64,000 bases of DNA from Excoecaria cochinchinensis (taxonomy: Eukaryota; Streptophyta; Magnoliopsida; Malpighiales; Euphorbiaceae). Each line of letters begins with the position of its first letter. Position 1 is the first letter of the stretch. The translations under genes were made by a program, and so were the position numbers. Location: NCBI GenBank assembly GCA_947683425.1, contig CANTUQ010000102.1, positions 868,001-932,000 of the forward strand, written 5' to 3'. Below, piece by piece: positions 35,560 to 46,165 of the stretch. The notes below the pieces were generated by a model that worked only from the letters and a program-made list of their open reading frames with translations, was not told the DNA's origin and did no database searches.

Positions 35560-36529
35560 TGTAAGGACCCAACTTATACCCTAGTGGTTTTGAGCTTTTT
35601 ATGGTTTGAGTCTAGGTTAATGTTATATTTGGCCTTAGGACTTAATTGCATATTCTAATAATTTAGAAGGGTATAATTGTGTTTCAGCTTTTATCATATT
35701 GGTTTGAGTATGTTTTGAGAAGAATTGAAGGACTAGAAGTGAGTTTTTGCCAAACCTACCATAGATTAGTGACACTTGGATGGTGGAGATGAGGAAGGAA
35801 AAGTAAAAGATAAGTTTAACTTTTGTAAGAAGAGAGAGAACGTAAGAGAGAAAGAGAAAGTAGTTTTGCCTTGCTCCATCTCCCGTTCCAGCCCTTCTTA
35901 TCTTCTTCCTTACTCATCTTCTTCATTCCAAGCTACTGTAATTGTGAGTTGGTTTGGAAAATTCCAGAACTATTCAGGTAAGTGAATAGTGCTTTTCTTC
36001 TTCTTCTTCTTCTCCTCTTTGGCTGGTTTGAGTGTTTGTTGGTTTGTGTGTTTGAGTATGTGTGTTGTTTGGGTGATTTGTTCAAAAATTCTAGCTAGAG
36101 AACCTAAAGGGAAGGAGAAAGTTGGTGGGAGTTCTGCCAATTGATTTTTGAAGAGCTTCGAAGCCAAGGTTTGGGATTTATGTGTATTTGTATAATTGTG
36201 CCTTTGAGTGATTGATTTGAATTTTGGGAAAATTTGAGAAATTGAGCATGTTTTCATGCATGATTGAGTTGGGTTTTGACAAGTTTGAGAAGAATTTGGA
36301 AGAGATTTTTTGGTTGAAAAGTTGGAGTGATTTTGTGGGATTTTCATTGATTCTTAGTGAGTTTGAAGTTTGATTGTGTATATTATTTATTTTTGCTTAA
36401 TTAGTAAATTTTAATTGGTGTAAAACTTTGATTGAATGATTAGAAATATGTTTGAGTGCATTGTGATGGTTTGGTTGATGTTCTATGTTTGATTGTATGA
36501 GTTTTGGATTGCATGAGGAGACTTGTGGA

Positions 36530-36870
36530 GCTCGATATCAGAGTGCGAAATATGACTCTATCGCAATCGTAACCTATGTCGTGAGCGTAACCTATGTCGT
36601 GAGCACGACAGAGCGTGCGACACCCGAGCTCCAACCGAGGTGCTCTCTATCATGAGCACAACAGAGTGCTCGGTAAGCCGAGCTTCTGCCGAGCTAAACT
36701 CTATCTCTAGCGTGTCTACATGCACGAGAGTGACAGGGGCCTACCCACCCTCTATCACGAGCATGCCCTCCATCGCGGGCACGACAGAGGCCTATCAGCT
36801 CCCTCTTGCGAGAGCGGCTGTCTATCGCGAGTGCATCTTTGTGTGTTATTCACCTCTGTTACGAGCATGA
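36530..36870 (+). repeat. Palindrome cluster in chromovirus I LTR
   Basis: Repeated dyads around TGTCGTGAGC / GAGCACGACA and ATCGCGAG / CACGAGAG between 36555 and 36860, CpG-rich, partly decayed. Same relative place as the clusters in B, E, H and L. Reading frames here are by-products. Confidence 0.7.
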
Positions 36871-37028
36871 CCTTCCCTTATTCTTCAAATGTTTATTTAT
36901 TTTTGCGTTTTGCATGGTTTCTCACTTATGATTCATATATGTTTCAATGTGTGAATTATAATATGCTTCTTTGTGTGATCGATAAATGAATTAATATCTT
37001 AGCCTGCAATAGTCACGTAGTGGATAGA

Positions 37029-37425
37029 TAGGCTGCAGCCTATGCATTTCTTTGACCCTGATCAGGTCCCTATGCATTTGGGTCCTCACGATCCCTATGT
37101 GTTTGGATCTTGCTTAAGATTCCTATGTGTTTTAAAAGAAAAGAAAATATTTATTTGTACCTTCGGGTACCTATGTGCTTACCCGTTATCCACTTCATTG
37201 AGTTTGCAGGCATAATTATGTGTACGTTCTGTTATGAAAATTATGTGAATTATCGAATGATGTTATATAAGATGTTTGAGTGATGTTATTATTGATGAAT
37301 GGAATTTATGTTTGGCTTATGATGCTTCGGTTTTATGTATGTGCCATATAAATGTGATTTGCATTGACGACCACTGTGAGTGGTTGTTCATCTCTTGTAT
37401 TTCCCCACTAAGCCATTGGTCTTAG
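37029..37425 (+). promoter_or_regulatory. LTR hairpin series, chromovirus I
   Basis: TAGGCTGCAGCCTA (37029-37042): the sequence differs from the usual TAGGCATGCCTA but is again a perfect palindrome. GACCCTGATCAGGTCC near 37054; GGATCTT-GCTT-AAGATTCC (37105-37123); GTACC-TTCG-GGTAC (37157-37170), a C(UUCG)G hairpin; CGACCACT-GTG-AGTGGTTG (37368-37386); CTAAGCCATTGGTCTTAG (37408-37425). Confidence 0.72.
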
Positions 37426-37881
37426 CATGGGTGTTCCATCTGTGTAGGTGTGGAAGTCGTGGGAGATTTTGGGAGGACAAATCTGCAACAGTAAAGTCCA
37501 ACACAATAGGATGAGTTTTTATTTAGTGTTAGGTTTTGTAACTGTTCCAATTTAAAGTTTTTGGTTTGTATCCAGAATTGTAATGTATTGTGCAGTTATG
37601 TAATTTTGTTAGACTTGAATTTGTATTCAAGTAAGGATGATTTGTAATACAACTCAGCAATGTAATTGTTTTGTTATGTTTGAATGAAATGTATAAAAGA
37701 GAAATTTTTATTCACCCCATTTTTATTAAGTGTATTTATGTATGTATGGATATGCATGTGTTATATTGAATGTTTTCTTTATGCTTTGTTTCTGCTTGGT
37801 AGCAACCCTTGCCTATCGGGTCACTCACTGCTCTATAGAGGGTGAGCTTCCTTACGTATAGGTAAAGAGTGTTACAATTTT

Positions 37882-37895
37882 ATTAGTATCAGAGC
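37882..37895 (+). promoter_or_regulatory. Primer binding site of chromovirus I
   Basis: TTAGTATCAGAGCT, one or two changes from the initiator-Met site, five bases inside the LTR. Confidence 0.72.
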
Positions 37896-37986
37896 TAGGT
37901 TTAGGCATTTCTAGGCGACCGTAGAATAGAGATGTGTTTAGAATTATGTTGGCCTGATGCAGATGTCCTTGTGTTTTGTAGTTAGA

Positions 37987-39168
37987 ATGGAGTCTGAAAG
38001 AGCATCTTTTAAGGGTCCTGCTAAGAGTGTGAATCCTCGAGATCAAGAACCGTCGATTTTTAGTCCAGCTCCATCTGTGACAGTGTAACCTGAGGCTCCA
38101 GCCATGCCTTTTGAGGCCATGCTTAAGATATCGCATGACATGGCTAGGGTTTTGGAAAGGGTAACTGCACCGAGGGCTCCTATAGAGATGATGAGAAGTT
38201 TAAAGTTGAGGATTTTTATTGAACTAGTTTGGATGAATCTAACAAAGCAGAGATGTGGATTGAGAAAGTGAGAAGGGTTTTGGAGGATATTCGTTGTTCC
38301 CCTGATAGGGAAGTTGAGTGCACTGTGTCGCTCTTACAAGGTTCCGCCTACGATTGGTGGAAACTTATTTTTGGGCACCCACAGATACCAAACCCGATTA
38401 CTTGGGAGTTTTTCGAGCGAGAGTTTCACAACAAGTTTGTAACTAAGGCATATAAGGAAGCTAGATGGACTCAATTTTTGAATCTCAAGCAAAGGGCATT
38501 GTTTATAGCGGACTATGAGAAGGAATTTAGTCGGCTTAGCAAGGTTCCACCGCCAGGTATCCTTACCGAAGATTTACATTGCCAACATTTAAGGCGGGCC
38601 TGAATGAGTCCCTTAAGGCTATGTTGATTTCATTAATGTCCTCTCCAACGGTCAGTTATTATCAGATTGTGCAAGCGGTAATGCAAGCAGAACATTCTGA
38701 GACCATTTTGAGGGAAAGGGCTCAAAGGAGGAATCCCTCTTATGGAGGCGCATCTTCGCGAAAGAGACCAAGGAATCCTCCAATGAATTCTCTAGATGAG
38801 TCTACCAATAGCCTCACTATGAGAGAAATAAGATAAGGATCTACTCAAGTATCTAGTGCTGGTAGAGGTATTTTGGGTGGTAGAGGTGATATTATGCTAG
38901 AGTGTTCGTATTGGAATAAGCGCCATCGAGGTGAATGCCGTTGGTTGATAGGAGGGTGTTTCATATGTGGCAGCACGGAGCATTTTCTGGCTCATTGCCC
39001 TAAGTTAATTGAGAATACTCATGTGCAGCAAGAAGTCAGTTGAACGAGATCTTATGCCCCTCAAGCTAGTCGTGGTGGAGGAAGAGGTCGAGGTCATGGT
39101 AGACGGCCTAGAGATGGAGCTTCTTCTAAGACAGTAGATCATCCTCCAGTGGCGCCAGGCCCGGGATG
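37987..39168 (+). pseudogene. Chromovirus I gag
   Basis: Starts ATG-GAG-TCT at 37987. The capsid region is spread over frames: REVECTVSLLQGSAYDWWKL, WEFFEREFHNKFVTKAYKEARW (38229-38603) and FKAGLNESLKAMLIS (38579-38836). Stops at about 38085 and 38220 and a frameshift near 38590 break it. The zinc knuckle CFICGSTEHFLAHC (about 38960-39001) has all four ligands. Coding ends at 39168, where LTR J is inserted just before the expected protease. Confidence 0.87.
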
Positions 39169-39694
39169 TGTAAATCCCAAAATGGACCCTAGTATAATTG
39201 CAAGTTTATTTCATTGGAATAAGGGTATTATTGTGATTGGACTAATAAGTATTGGATTAATTACGACTAAATTGAAAGAAAAATTAAAGTTTTAAGACAA
39301 AGAATTTTCTTAAGTGACCAATTGGGTTTATGCCAAGGATTAAAGTGAATTAAGACAAAGATTTTTAACATTGGACAAATTAGAGATTGACACTTGACAA
39401 GAGTAGTCAGGAAGAATTAAATGAGGAAAATGAAGGAAGAGAGAGGGAAAGCAGATTTTGCTTGGGGCTCCCATTGCTCTCTCTTCCTGCGTGAGCCTTC
39501 CTTCCCTCTTCTTTATTTCATTTCTTCTTCTCCTTCTCTCCTTGGTTGATCTTCAATGCTAGGAATTTGGTGTTTATGAGTTTAAGAATTGGTTCAAAGA
39601 GGTAAGTAAAGTTTGGATTGGTTATCTTCTTCTCCTTCTACTTTACGTTTTGGGTGTGTTGGGTTATTGTGATTTGGATTAAGAGTAGTTTGGT
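39169..39694 (+). mobile_element. LTR J, 5' fragment
   Basis: Starts TGTAAATCCCAAAATGG, resembling the start of LTR I in layout. A TC-rich leader (39470-39545) and a donor-like GAGGTAAGTAAAG (39600) occur as in the related LTRs. It is cut at 39695 by LTR K. Its other half is not in the window. Confidence 0.75.
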
Positions 39695-39919
39695 TGTAAC
39701 ACCCCCTTCCCATATGTAGGCGAACCCATCCGTATCGAAGTGAGAAGCTGCATGAGCAAGGGTGTCACCAGACGGAACAATACAAAGTATACATTCAATC
39801 ATAATAAAAATAGATACAATACAGCGAAAATTAAGACTTTTGAGAAACATCAGCATGATCATGCATTAATATAATAACATTCATTACAATAATGTTCTGA
39901 TCAATTCACTACAAGAAAA

Positions 39920-40440
39920 ATGGCCTTTAACGAAGGGAAATCCGGTCGTTAAAAGTCGAAATCCGGTCGTTAAAAACCAATAACGACCGGAAAATCCGGT
40001 CGGTAAAAGCCACTTCTTTAAAGGTATAGACGATCGGATTTTGAATCCGGTCATTAATGCCTTTAACGACCGGAACGTTTCCCGTCGTTAAATACTGATT
40101 TTTAACGACCGGATTTTCCCTTCGCTGATTATGTTCACTTTTAACGAAGGGAATTCCGGTCGTTGAAAATACCTTTTAACGACCGGATTTTTCCTTCGCT
40201 GATTGTGTTCACTTTCAACGAAGGGAATTCCGGTCGTTGAAGATACCTTTTAACGACCGGATTTTCCCTTCGCTGATTGTGCTCACTTTCAACGAAGGAA
40301 ATTCTGGTCTTTAAAAATTCCTTTTAACGACCAAAATTTCCCTTCACTGATTATGCTCACTTTCAACGAAAAAAATTCCGATCGTTAAAAATTTCTTTTA
40401 GTAACCGAATTTTTCTTTTGCTAATTGTGTTCACAGTTAA
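39920..40440. repeat. CACTA left subterminal repeats, 74-bp tandem units
   Basis: AACGACCGG-type boxes recur at 40104, 40178, 40252 and 40326 (period 74), with a decayed fifth near 40400. Each unit also has the inverted box CCGGTCGTT about 50 bp away, linked by TTTCCCTTCGCTGATT and AACGAAGGGAATT. These resemble the subterminal sites bound by CACTA-encoded proteins. Confidence 0.88.
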
Positions 40441-42152
40441 CAAACAACAATAACCAATATACTATACTCTCTGATTTATCATAAAACACCAGACATAAAT
40501 ACCAAAAGATATTTTAAAATATAAACTATTTTATAATATTACATGTAGGTAGATATCATTCACATATATTTTATACTAAAATATAATAAATTCTTTTCAT
40601 GTATTAAAAAAGAAAAGTTACAAAGTATAGTCAAATTTACAAATTAAATAGCATTCTATTTGTCACAACTCCAAATAAAATAAAAACTATCAATGACATG
40701 TAAGTTCAAGAAAACAACTCTTCTCTATACTAATTTCTATTCAAAAGATTTTTGAGAAAAATGCGAAAAATAACATCCTAATTTCGCTGTCCAAAATTTT
40801 GAAGACCTACAAAATATATAACAAAAGCTAAAATTAATATTCACAGGCACAATAAAAATTAAATAAAAATATAAATAATAAAAAGTATGGGCAAATAATG
40901 ACTTCCGAGGTGCCATAGTGACCATAAAGTTGACAAGTAAGTATGTTAAAAGATTAGATTTATACAATCTAAATGCTTGAAATGATCTAAATATCTGGTC
41001 TTTATATACAAAAGAGACTAACAAACTTGATTAACATTTATTGGTCTAGCTCAACATTCTCTAACATGCTCTACCGACTAATTATCCTATAACAACTTCT
41101 AATTGGTAATGCTAATCCAACATAAGCAGGCTAATTAAACTGTATGTCACATAATATTATTTAATCTATTTTTGATTTATTAACAACACAGTTTTCTTTC
41201 TCAATTACAAAATTATATTTAAAAGAAAATACTCAATTCTCTTTATCCATGTTAATGGGACGGATACGAAAATCAATGACATGAAATTTACAAAGTTCAA
41301 TAGTTTACTACATTAAGAAAAGTTAATTAACATAACTGTATGATATGAAGTTCAAGAATTCTCCAATACTAGCGTCCACCAAAATCTATAATGAGCAATT
41401 GAATCGAAAAAAAAATAAATAAAAAATAAAAATAAAAGGAAGAAGAAGAAAAAGAAATATTGATATCGCGCACCTACTCTAGATGTGCAATTGCATAATC
41501 ACACTACTCCTGAGTAGCTTCATCTTTGACAATCTAAAATCCATAAATCAGTTCCATTTACTGAAATACAAGATTTAAACAATGAACCCAAAAAGCAATC
41601 TGCAAAGTGAATTGAAGCAGAAATGAAATAATCAACTATTAATATTTGTGAGCTCCATACTCTACAACAAACAACAAAATCAAGTAAGCTAACCATGCCA
41701 TTGTGAAAGCAAGATGTTTTATGTACTGTTACAGAATACATTCTAAGGACATATTAAAGAGAGACCGAGACAACATCTGCATACATCAGAAACCATTCAC
41801 TATTCAACTTCTGATTCATCTCAGATTTATCACCAACATGCTCTGGATTATTTACCATCTTTCAAATAAATTTATACGGAAAACCTTTAACTCCTAATTT
41901 AAAAGTTTTGATTGTTATTTAATTTTTACAGTAGAATGAAAGAAAATAAATAAAAAAAAATTATTCATTTATGTTCTTAAATGTAACATGATCCTGTATG
42001 CAAAAAACAATTTCATAGATAAAATTCAGAAATCATCAAAGGAGACAAATATCAATCAATTTTAAGGACATATAGATTTGGCTAATAAATTGAGAACAGA
42101 TGGTAACATGAATTGAAACCTCCATAACCCAGCTAATGAATATGAAACTATA

Positions 42153-42284
42153 TTAGGATGGAGAAGCAGGGGATTGGGCAATAGTAGGAGCACGGGACTG
42201 GGCAGTAGCCAAAGGCAACAATATTATAGAATAAATTGTAGCAATTGTGGCCAAAACTCCAAAATAAACTCTATAAACTGCCAT
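42153..42284 (-). pseudogene. Short secretory-type ORF in the CACTA element, arabinogalactan-peptide-like
   Basis: 43 residues: a hydrophobic N-terminal segment (residues 5-25) ending ATAQ, then SRAPTIAQSPASPS with Ala-Pro and Ser-Pro pairs. This resembles the signal peptide plus mature stretch of plant arabinogalactan peptides, but no GPI-anchor tail follows before the stop. It could be a captured first exon, or chance. I cannot confirm a family. Confidence 0.3.
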
Positions 42285-42749
42285 TTTTCTGTCTAATAAT
42301 CTTTTATATATTTCAGAAAAACAAAGCAGAGAGACTTGAAAAGTGACAAGAAACACTTAAAATGAGGCAAGACAGTGAATATTGTGGAGAAGCAAACAGT
42401 GTTATTGACAGGATGGCTTATATTACCCAAGCAGAGAATGTAGGGAAGTATCCACAAGTTTAGTGTACCCATTAACCCACGCGGCCTTTCATTTTCTTTG
42501 CTTTTTAGTGCTAATTCATCAAATAAGAAAAACTTTCATTTTTCAACCCTATATATAACCTACAGAAACTACTTCGCTAATTCATCAAAAGTGTTCACAA
42601 CAGCCAAGAAGGAGAGCCAAAAGTTCATGAACTTAAATATTCCATTGACAAATATTATAATTTATAGTAATAAACAAAATAATAACCTCTATTTTACTAA
42701 TAAAAGAAATACATAAAACACGAAAGCAAACAAATTTTAGGTGCCTGGT

Positions 42750-42875
42750 TATTTTTATTTTTTTCGAATGCCATAAAGTTCATAAAGTCCTTTTTTATTT
42801 TTACTTTTTTCGCATGCCATAAAGTTCATAATGGTTTTATTTCAAGCAATGGCCATTATTTCAAGCAATCTTTCA
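42750..42875. repeat. Short direct duplication in the CACTA element
   Basis: Two copies of a TTTTTATTTTTTTCG-ATGCCATAAAGTTCATAA segment (about 42754 and 42803), followed by two copies of TTATTTCAAGCAAT (42837 and 42855). Confidence 0.7.
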
Positions 42876-42950
42876 GAGGCATTTAGGGTAAGTAATTAAT
42901 ATACTTAATGGTTTTACAGGGAAGTTCTTTTGATGGGTAAAATGGCATAC

Positions 42951-43076
42951 CTGAAATTGTGGAAGCAAGAGAAGATAAAACAGTTGAAGAGATCTTAAGT
43001 AGATGCAGCAATGAGATATTAAAACCCATGTTTACAAGAACAAACAATACAGGTAGCAGGGGAGCACCATCACATC
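42951..43076 (-). pseudogene. Captured exon of a CRT-like (chloroquine-resistance-transporter-like) membrane protein
   Basis: 126 bp bounded by an acceptor (GCCCACAG, exon starts 43076) and a donor (CAG|GTATGCC, exon ends 42951). It encodes CDGAPLLPVLFVLVNMGFNI, then a SLLHLLKISS-type helix and SSLASTIS. From memory of the family this matches a transmembrane stretch of plant CLT (CRT-like plastid thiol transporter) proteins. No flanking exons were recognised, so it is a gene fragment moved by the transposon. Confidence 0.6.
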
Positions 43077-44302
43077 CTGTGGGCAGCCAAATTAATTGTA
43101 AGAAATCAATTGGCATGTCTCTAATCTATAATAACAACCGCATAGTAAGATTCCAAAAGAAAAAAATAGAAAATAAAGCCAAACAACACAATCATCTACT
43201 CATTACCATTTGGTCTTTTCGAAAGTTGCATACAAAAACCACAACATAAGAGCAAATAGGATCTTGGATTTGTACTTCAAAACCGGAATAATGTTAACAA
43301 GTTCCAGAAGACCATTTTATTATATTTAATTAAAGTATGTAAACAACTTTTATATCTTGGACATAAATGATAAGTATATTGCTATATTTTATACACTAAT
43401 TTTTCTTTTTCATCTACCAACATGAATTTATTGTTTTTACATAAAGTTGGTTTTTAACATCCATATATTGCATATAGTAAAGCTTAATATGAATAGCTCA
43501 AGCAGTGTACATCATCTCTGATTTGTATCTCTAGAATGTAGTATAACTATTCAAGCATATAAACACAACTCCATGGATGTAAAGTATATCACATTTTCAA
43601 TTGCAACACTCTGACCTTCTATAACAACAATGTTCAAGAATACTGACCATTTATTACCACTTGCTTGTACTGAGAAAGTTCCACTTTGAAAAGATTAGTA
43701 AGGAACATCCAAAAACAGAAAGCACAGCCTTGATATGCTGCATGTACATTGGCACATGAACCACACCATCAGTGAAGCAGACCAACTGTGGTTTTTAAAT
43801 AGTCTATGCCACTCTTCCATCAATGCAGAGCCCTGATCTTAAAAGGCCCTTGGCTTGATATATTGCATCCTTTTGGCTCGTTTGGTCTATCTGATAGCAA
43901 GAGAAATGATACAATAACTAATTGAATAATTTTATGGTGATTGACATAAAAATTAAATGACACTGTTGAAGAATACACGTTAAAATTCTATGCAAATATC
44001 CCGCATATCTTGAATGATAAGATTCCCACCAACAAAAGAGATGTGCGGTCATAAATTGGTCCGGTTATTTTCAGGATAACCATGGAAATCATACAATACA
44101 CAACTCAAAACAGAATAAAATAGAATTGACAAGATCAGACTCAACTAATGCTGATAATTTTATTGCCATGGTATGTCGAGCAACATTCTGTATGAATCTA
44201 TACATGGTTCTAATTCAAGTTTCTCAAGCCTTAACACAAGTAAAGGCCAAGAAGAGGTAAAATTTACATGATTGAATATTATAGCTCAAAATGTAGGCAT
44301 AC

Positions 44303-44485
44303 CAGCAAAGCACAAATGCTACCCTCCAAAGCCCCAGCATACCAGAAGAAATCAACAGTCAATCTAGCTAGTTCTAAAGCAGTGGAACAGTGATTATTGG
44401 CATCAACAGGTGATCCTGCCAACAAACAGTAATCCCCTATTGTCTTCTGTGCACGGGTGAGTCTTCGATTATTGGCTTTGAGCAC
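44303..44485 (-). pseudogene. Captured exon of TRS120 (TRAPPII vesicle-tethering complex subunit)
   Basis: 183 bp with an acceptor (CACCGCAG, exon starts 44485) and a donor (CTG|GTATGCC, exon ends 44303). The 61 codons are open and include QKTIGDYCLLAGSPVDAN, TALELARLT and FFWYAGALEGSICALL, which I recognise as a highly conserved segment of plant TRS120 (TRAPPC9 family), part of the Golgi tethering complex. No other TRS120 exon was found in the element. It is a partial copy, not a functional gene. Confidence 0.72.
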
Positions 44486-44617
44486 CTGCGGTGTTTACCA
44501 AAATAAAAATTACTAAAGTTGCATTGCATTCTAAAACAAAGTGAAAGGATTCAAGCTAAGAAATTATAGATTAAAAATCCTTAGGACACCTAGACATAAA
44601 CCTCCTCTGAGCTTAAA

Positions 44618-44945
44618 CCGGCTTGAGAATAGGAACATGAAGAATAGGGCAGAGTCGCCGGCTAGCAATAGACGAGGAAAGAGCGACGACGAGGGCAAGA
44701 GATGAGTGGCGATGGCGACGAAAGGTGAGCTGCGACGGGCGACGGCGGTGATCTAATAGCACGCGAGGGAGACGGCTCTAGAGGCAGCAGCAGCGGCGAG
44801 ACCGGATCTGCGATAGCGGGTGGGGAGCGAGCGGCGACAGGGTGGAGGGTGACACTAGATCTGGTGCCTGGTGGCTCGCAAGGGAGGGGAGGCGCAACAG
44901 ATGGGGCGACGTAAGAGAGGCGAGGAGAGTTGAAGAAGGTAGTGG
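44618..44945 (-). other. GC-rich block near the right CACTA end
   Basis: CpG-rich, with repeated GGCGAC/GCGACG words, unlike the AT-rich surroundings. On the minus strand it reads as a CT-rich 5' leader leading to AGAGGAG|GTTTATG, a weak donor just upstream of the TRS120 exon. It could be a first exon of a chimeric transcript, or captured gene 5' UTR. No supported protein. Confidence 0.4.
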
Positions 44946-44999
44946 GAAAATGGATTTTGTGATTTTAGTTACATTTGGAGGTAAATGGAAGTCCCGTCT

Positions 45000-45160
45000 T
45001 TTTGTTTTAACCCTTCAATGACCGGATTTAGAGCCTTTTAGTGACCGAATTTAAACCCCTCGGTAAAATTTTACTACTAACGTCCGGATTTAATTCCCTT
45101 CATTATTTGTATCTTTTTACTACCGGATTTGTATCCCTTCGCTAAATTTTAGTCATTAAA
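45000..45160. repeat. CACTA right subterminal repeats
   Basis: Boxes GACCGGATTT, GACCGAATTT, CGTCCGGATTTAATTCCC and TACCGGATTTGTATCCCTTCGC recur about every 35-45 bp. They are related to, but more diverged than, the left array. Confidence 0.8.
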
Positions 45161-45387
45161 AGTTACTTTTCTTGTAGTGATTGCCAAAATAGTATAATTA
45201 CATAACCAAAATATACCATGCGGAAGCTTACAAAATTACAGATACAATGAGAGTTCTATTACAAAAAGAATCATCATAAAATACTATAAAAATAAGCCCT
45301 AACACTAATCCCTCTGTGTTGGCTTGACTGGCGGCAACTCTCCCAAAACTACATCTCTTTCCGCACCTGCACGGATAAAATACCGTG

Positions 45388-45870
45388 CTAAGCGATAACG
45401 CTTAGTGGGGAAACACACACCATAAAAGTGGACGGTCATTCACAATGGTCGTCAAAGCATAACACATACGATATGACATATGCGGATAATCATGTCAGAT
45501 ATATAATCATGCTTGCATATAAAGGCATACATTCAGAAGCTCATACCCACATTCATATACATATTAACTTATTTCTCATACTTGTCATTATGCGCATTCG
45601 AATATCATATTCTTATAATCATTTCAAAGAAGAACAAACCAAACAGTGCACCTGCTGACTCATAGTAGTGGATAACGAGTATACAGTGACGGTACCTTAC
45701 GGGTACGAATTGAAAACCATTTTATTTTATCACATTCAAAACATTTTTATAGAGGGGACCTTAAACAAGATCCAAATACATTTAGGGATCACGAGGATCC
45801 AGACGGGGACCTGATCGGGGTCCAAACAGAACAGAGGGTTGCAGCTAAAAGACTCTATTAGGCATGCCTA
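45388..45870 (-). promoter_or_regulatory. LTR hairpin series, LTR K
   Basis: CTAAGCGATAACGCTTAG (45388-45405); GGTCATT-CAC-AATGGTC (45434-45450); GTACC-TTACG-GGTAC (45692-45706); GGACCTT-AAAC-AAGATCC (45756-45773); GGATC-ACGA-GGATCC near 45786; GGACC-TGATCG-GGGTCC near 45806; TAGGCATGCCTA (45859-45870). Confidence 0.68.
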
Positions 45871-46165
45871 ACTATCCACTAAACTGACTCTTGCAGATCA
45901 TGCGTAATCCAAATCATGTTCCAAAACACATCATATAATTTATCATAGATAACATGTTATTTTTCATGAAGAAATCATGATATTACACATATAAGCAAAA
46001 TAATATAGCATACAGTAGTGAAAAGCCAAGAAAAGACATTTAAAACCCATTTTAGAAAAACAGAACACGTAAGAGAAATAGAGCAAACTTGAGTCACTGT
46101 CGCGATCGCGACAAAGTCGCGCTTGCTACAGAATGGCAAGGGACATGAACAACCTTCACGGAGGG

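Larger units (their letters stand above)
35560..37876 (+). repeat. Chromovirus I 5' LTR
   Basis: Starts TGTAAGGACCCAAC and ends AGAGTGTTACA; followed by a primer site and gag. Donor-like CAGGTAAGTG at 35978, acceptor-like TGTAG at 37447. It contains the palindrome cluster (36530-36870) and hairpin series (37029-37425). It is a distinct subfamily from E, yet keeps the same arrangement. No gene within. Confidence 0.9.
39907..45179. mobile_element. CACTA (En/Spm) DNA transposon carrying plant gene exons
   Basis: It begins CACTACAAGAAAA and ends with the reverse complement of the same 13 bases. It is flanked by perfect 3-bp ATT duplications (39904-39906, 45180-45182), the CACTA signature. Length 5,273 bp. 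Subterminal repeats occupy both ends. I find no transposase (TNPD/TNP2-like) reading frame, so it is non-autonomous. Internal sequence includes exon-like fragments of host genes on the minus strand. Confidence 0.93.
39695..46165 (-). mobile_element. LTR K fragment, host of the CACTA element and of element D
   Basis: The plus strand begins TGTAACACCCCC at 39695. LTR sequence covers 39695-39906 and 45183-46165; the CACTA element fills the gap. It follows the B LTR in order: acceptor-like TGCAG (45367), hairpin series, then the start of a palindrome cluster that includes a perfect 16-bp palindrome at 46098-46113. It is cut at 46166 by the D LTR. Confidence 0.85.

Noticed and set aside
36440..36989. 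Reading frames in the LTR of element I
   Set aside because: They overlap the palindrome cluster and match nothing in the equivalent LTR regions.
40737..41741. Minus-strand frames in the CACTA element as transposase pieces
   Set aside because: No transposase motif was recognised and no splice-bounded conserved segment could be assigned.
43650..43880. A further captured exon in the CACTA element
   Set aside because: One frame is open for a short stretch, but I recognised no protein family and the borders are weak.
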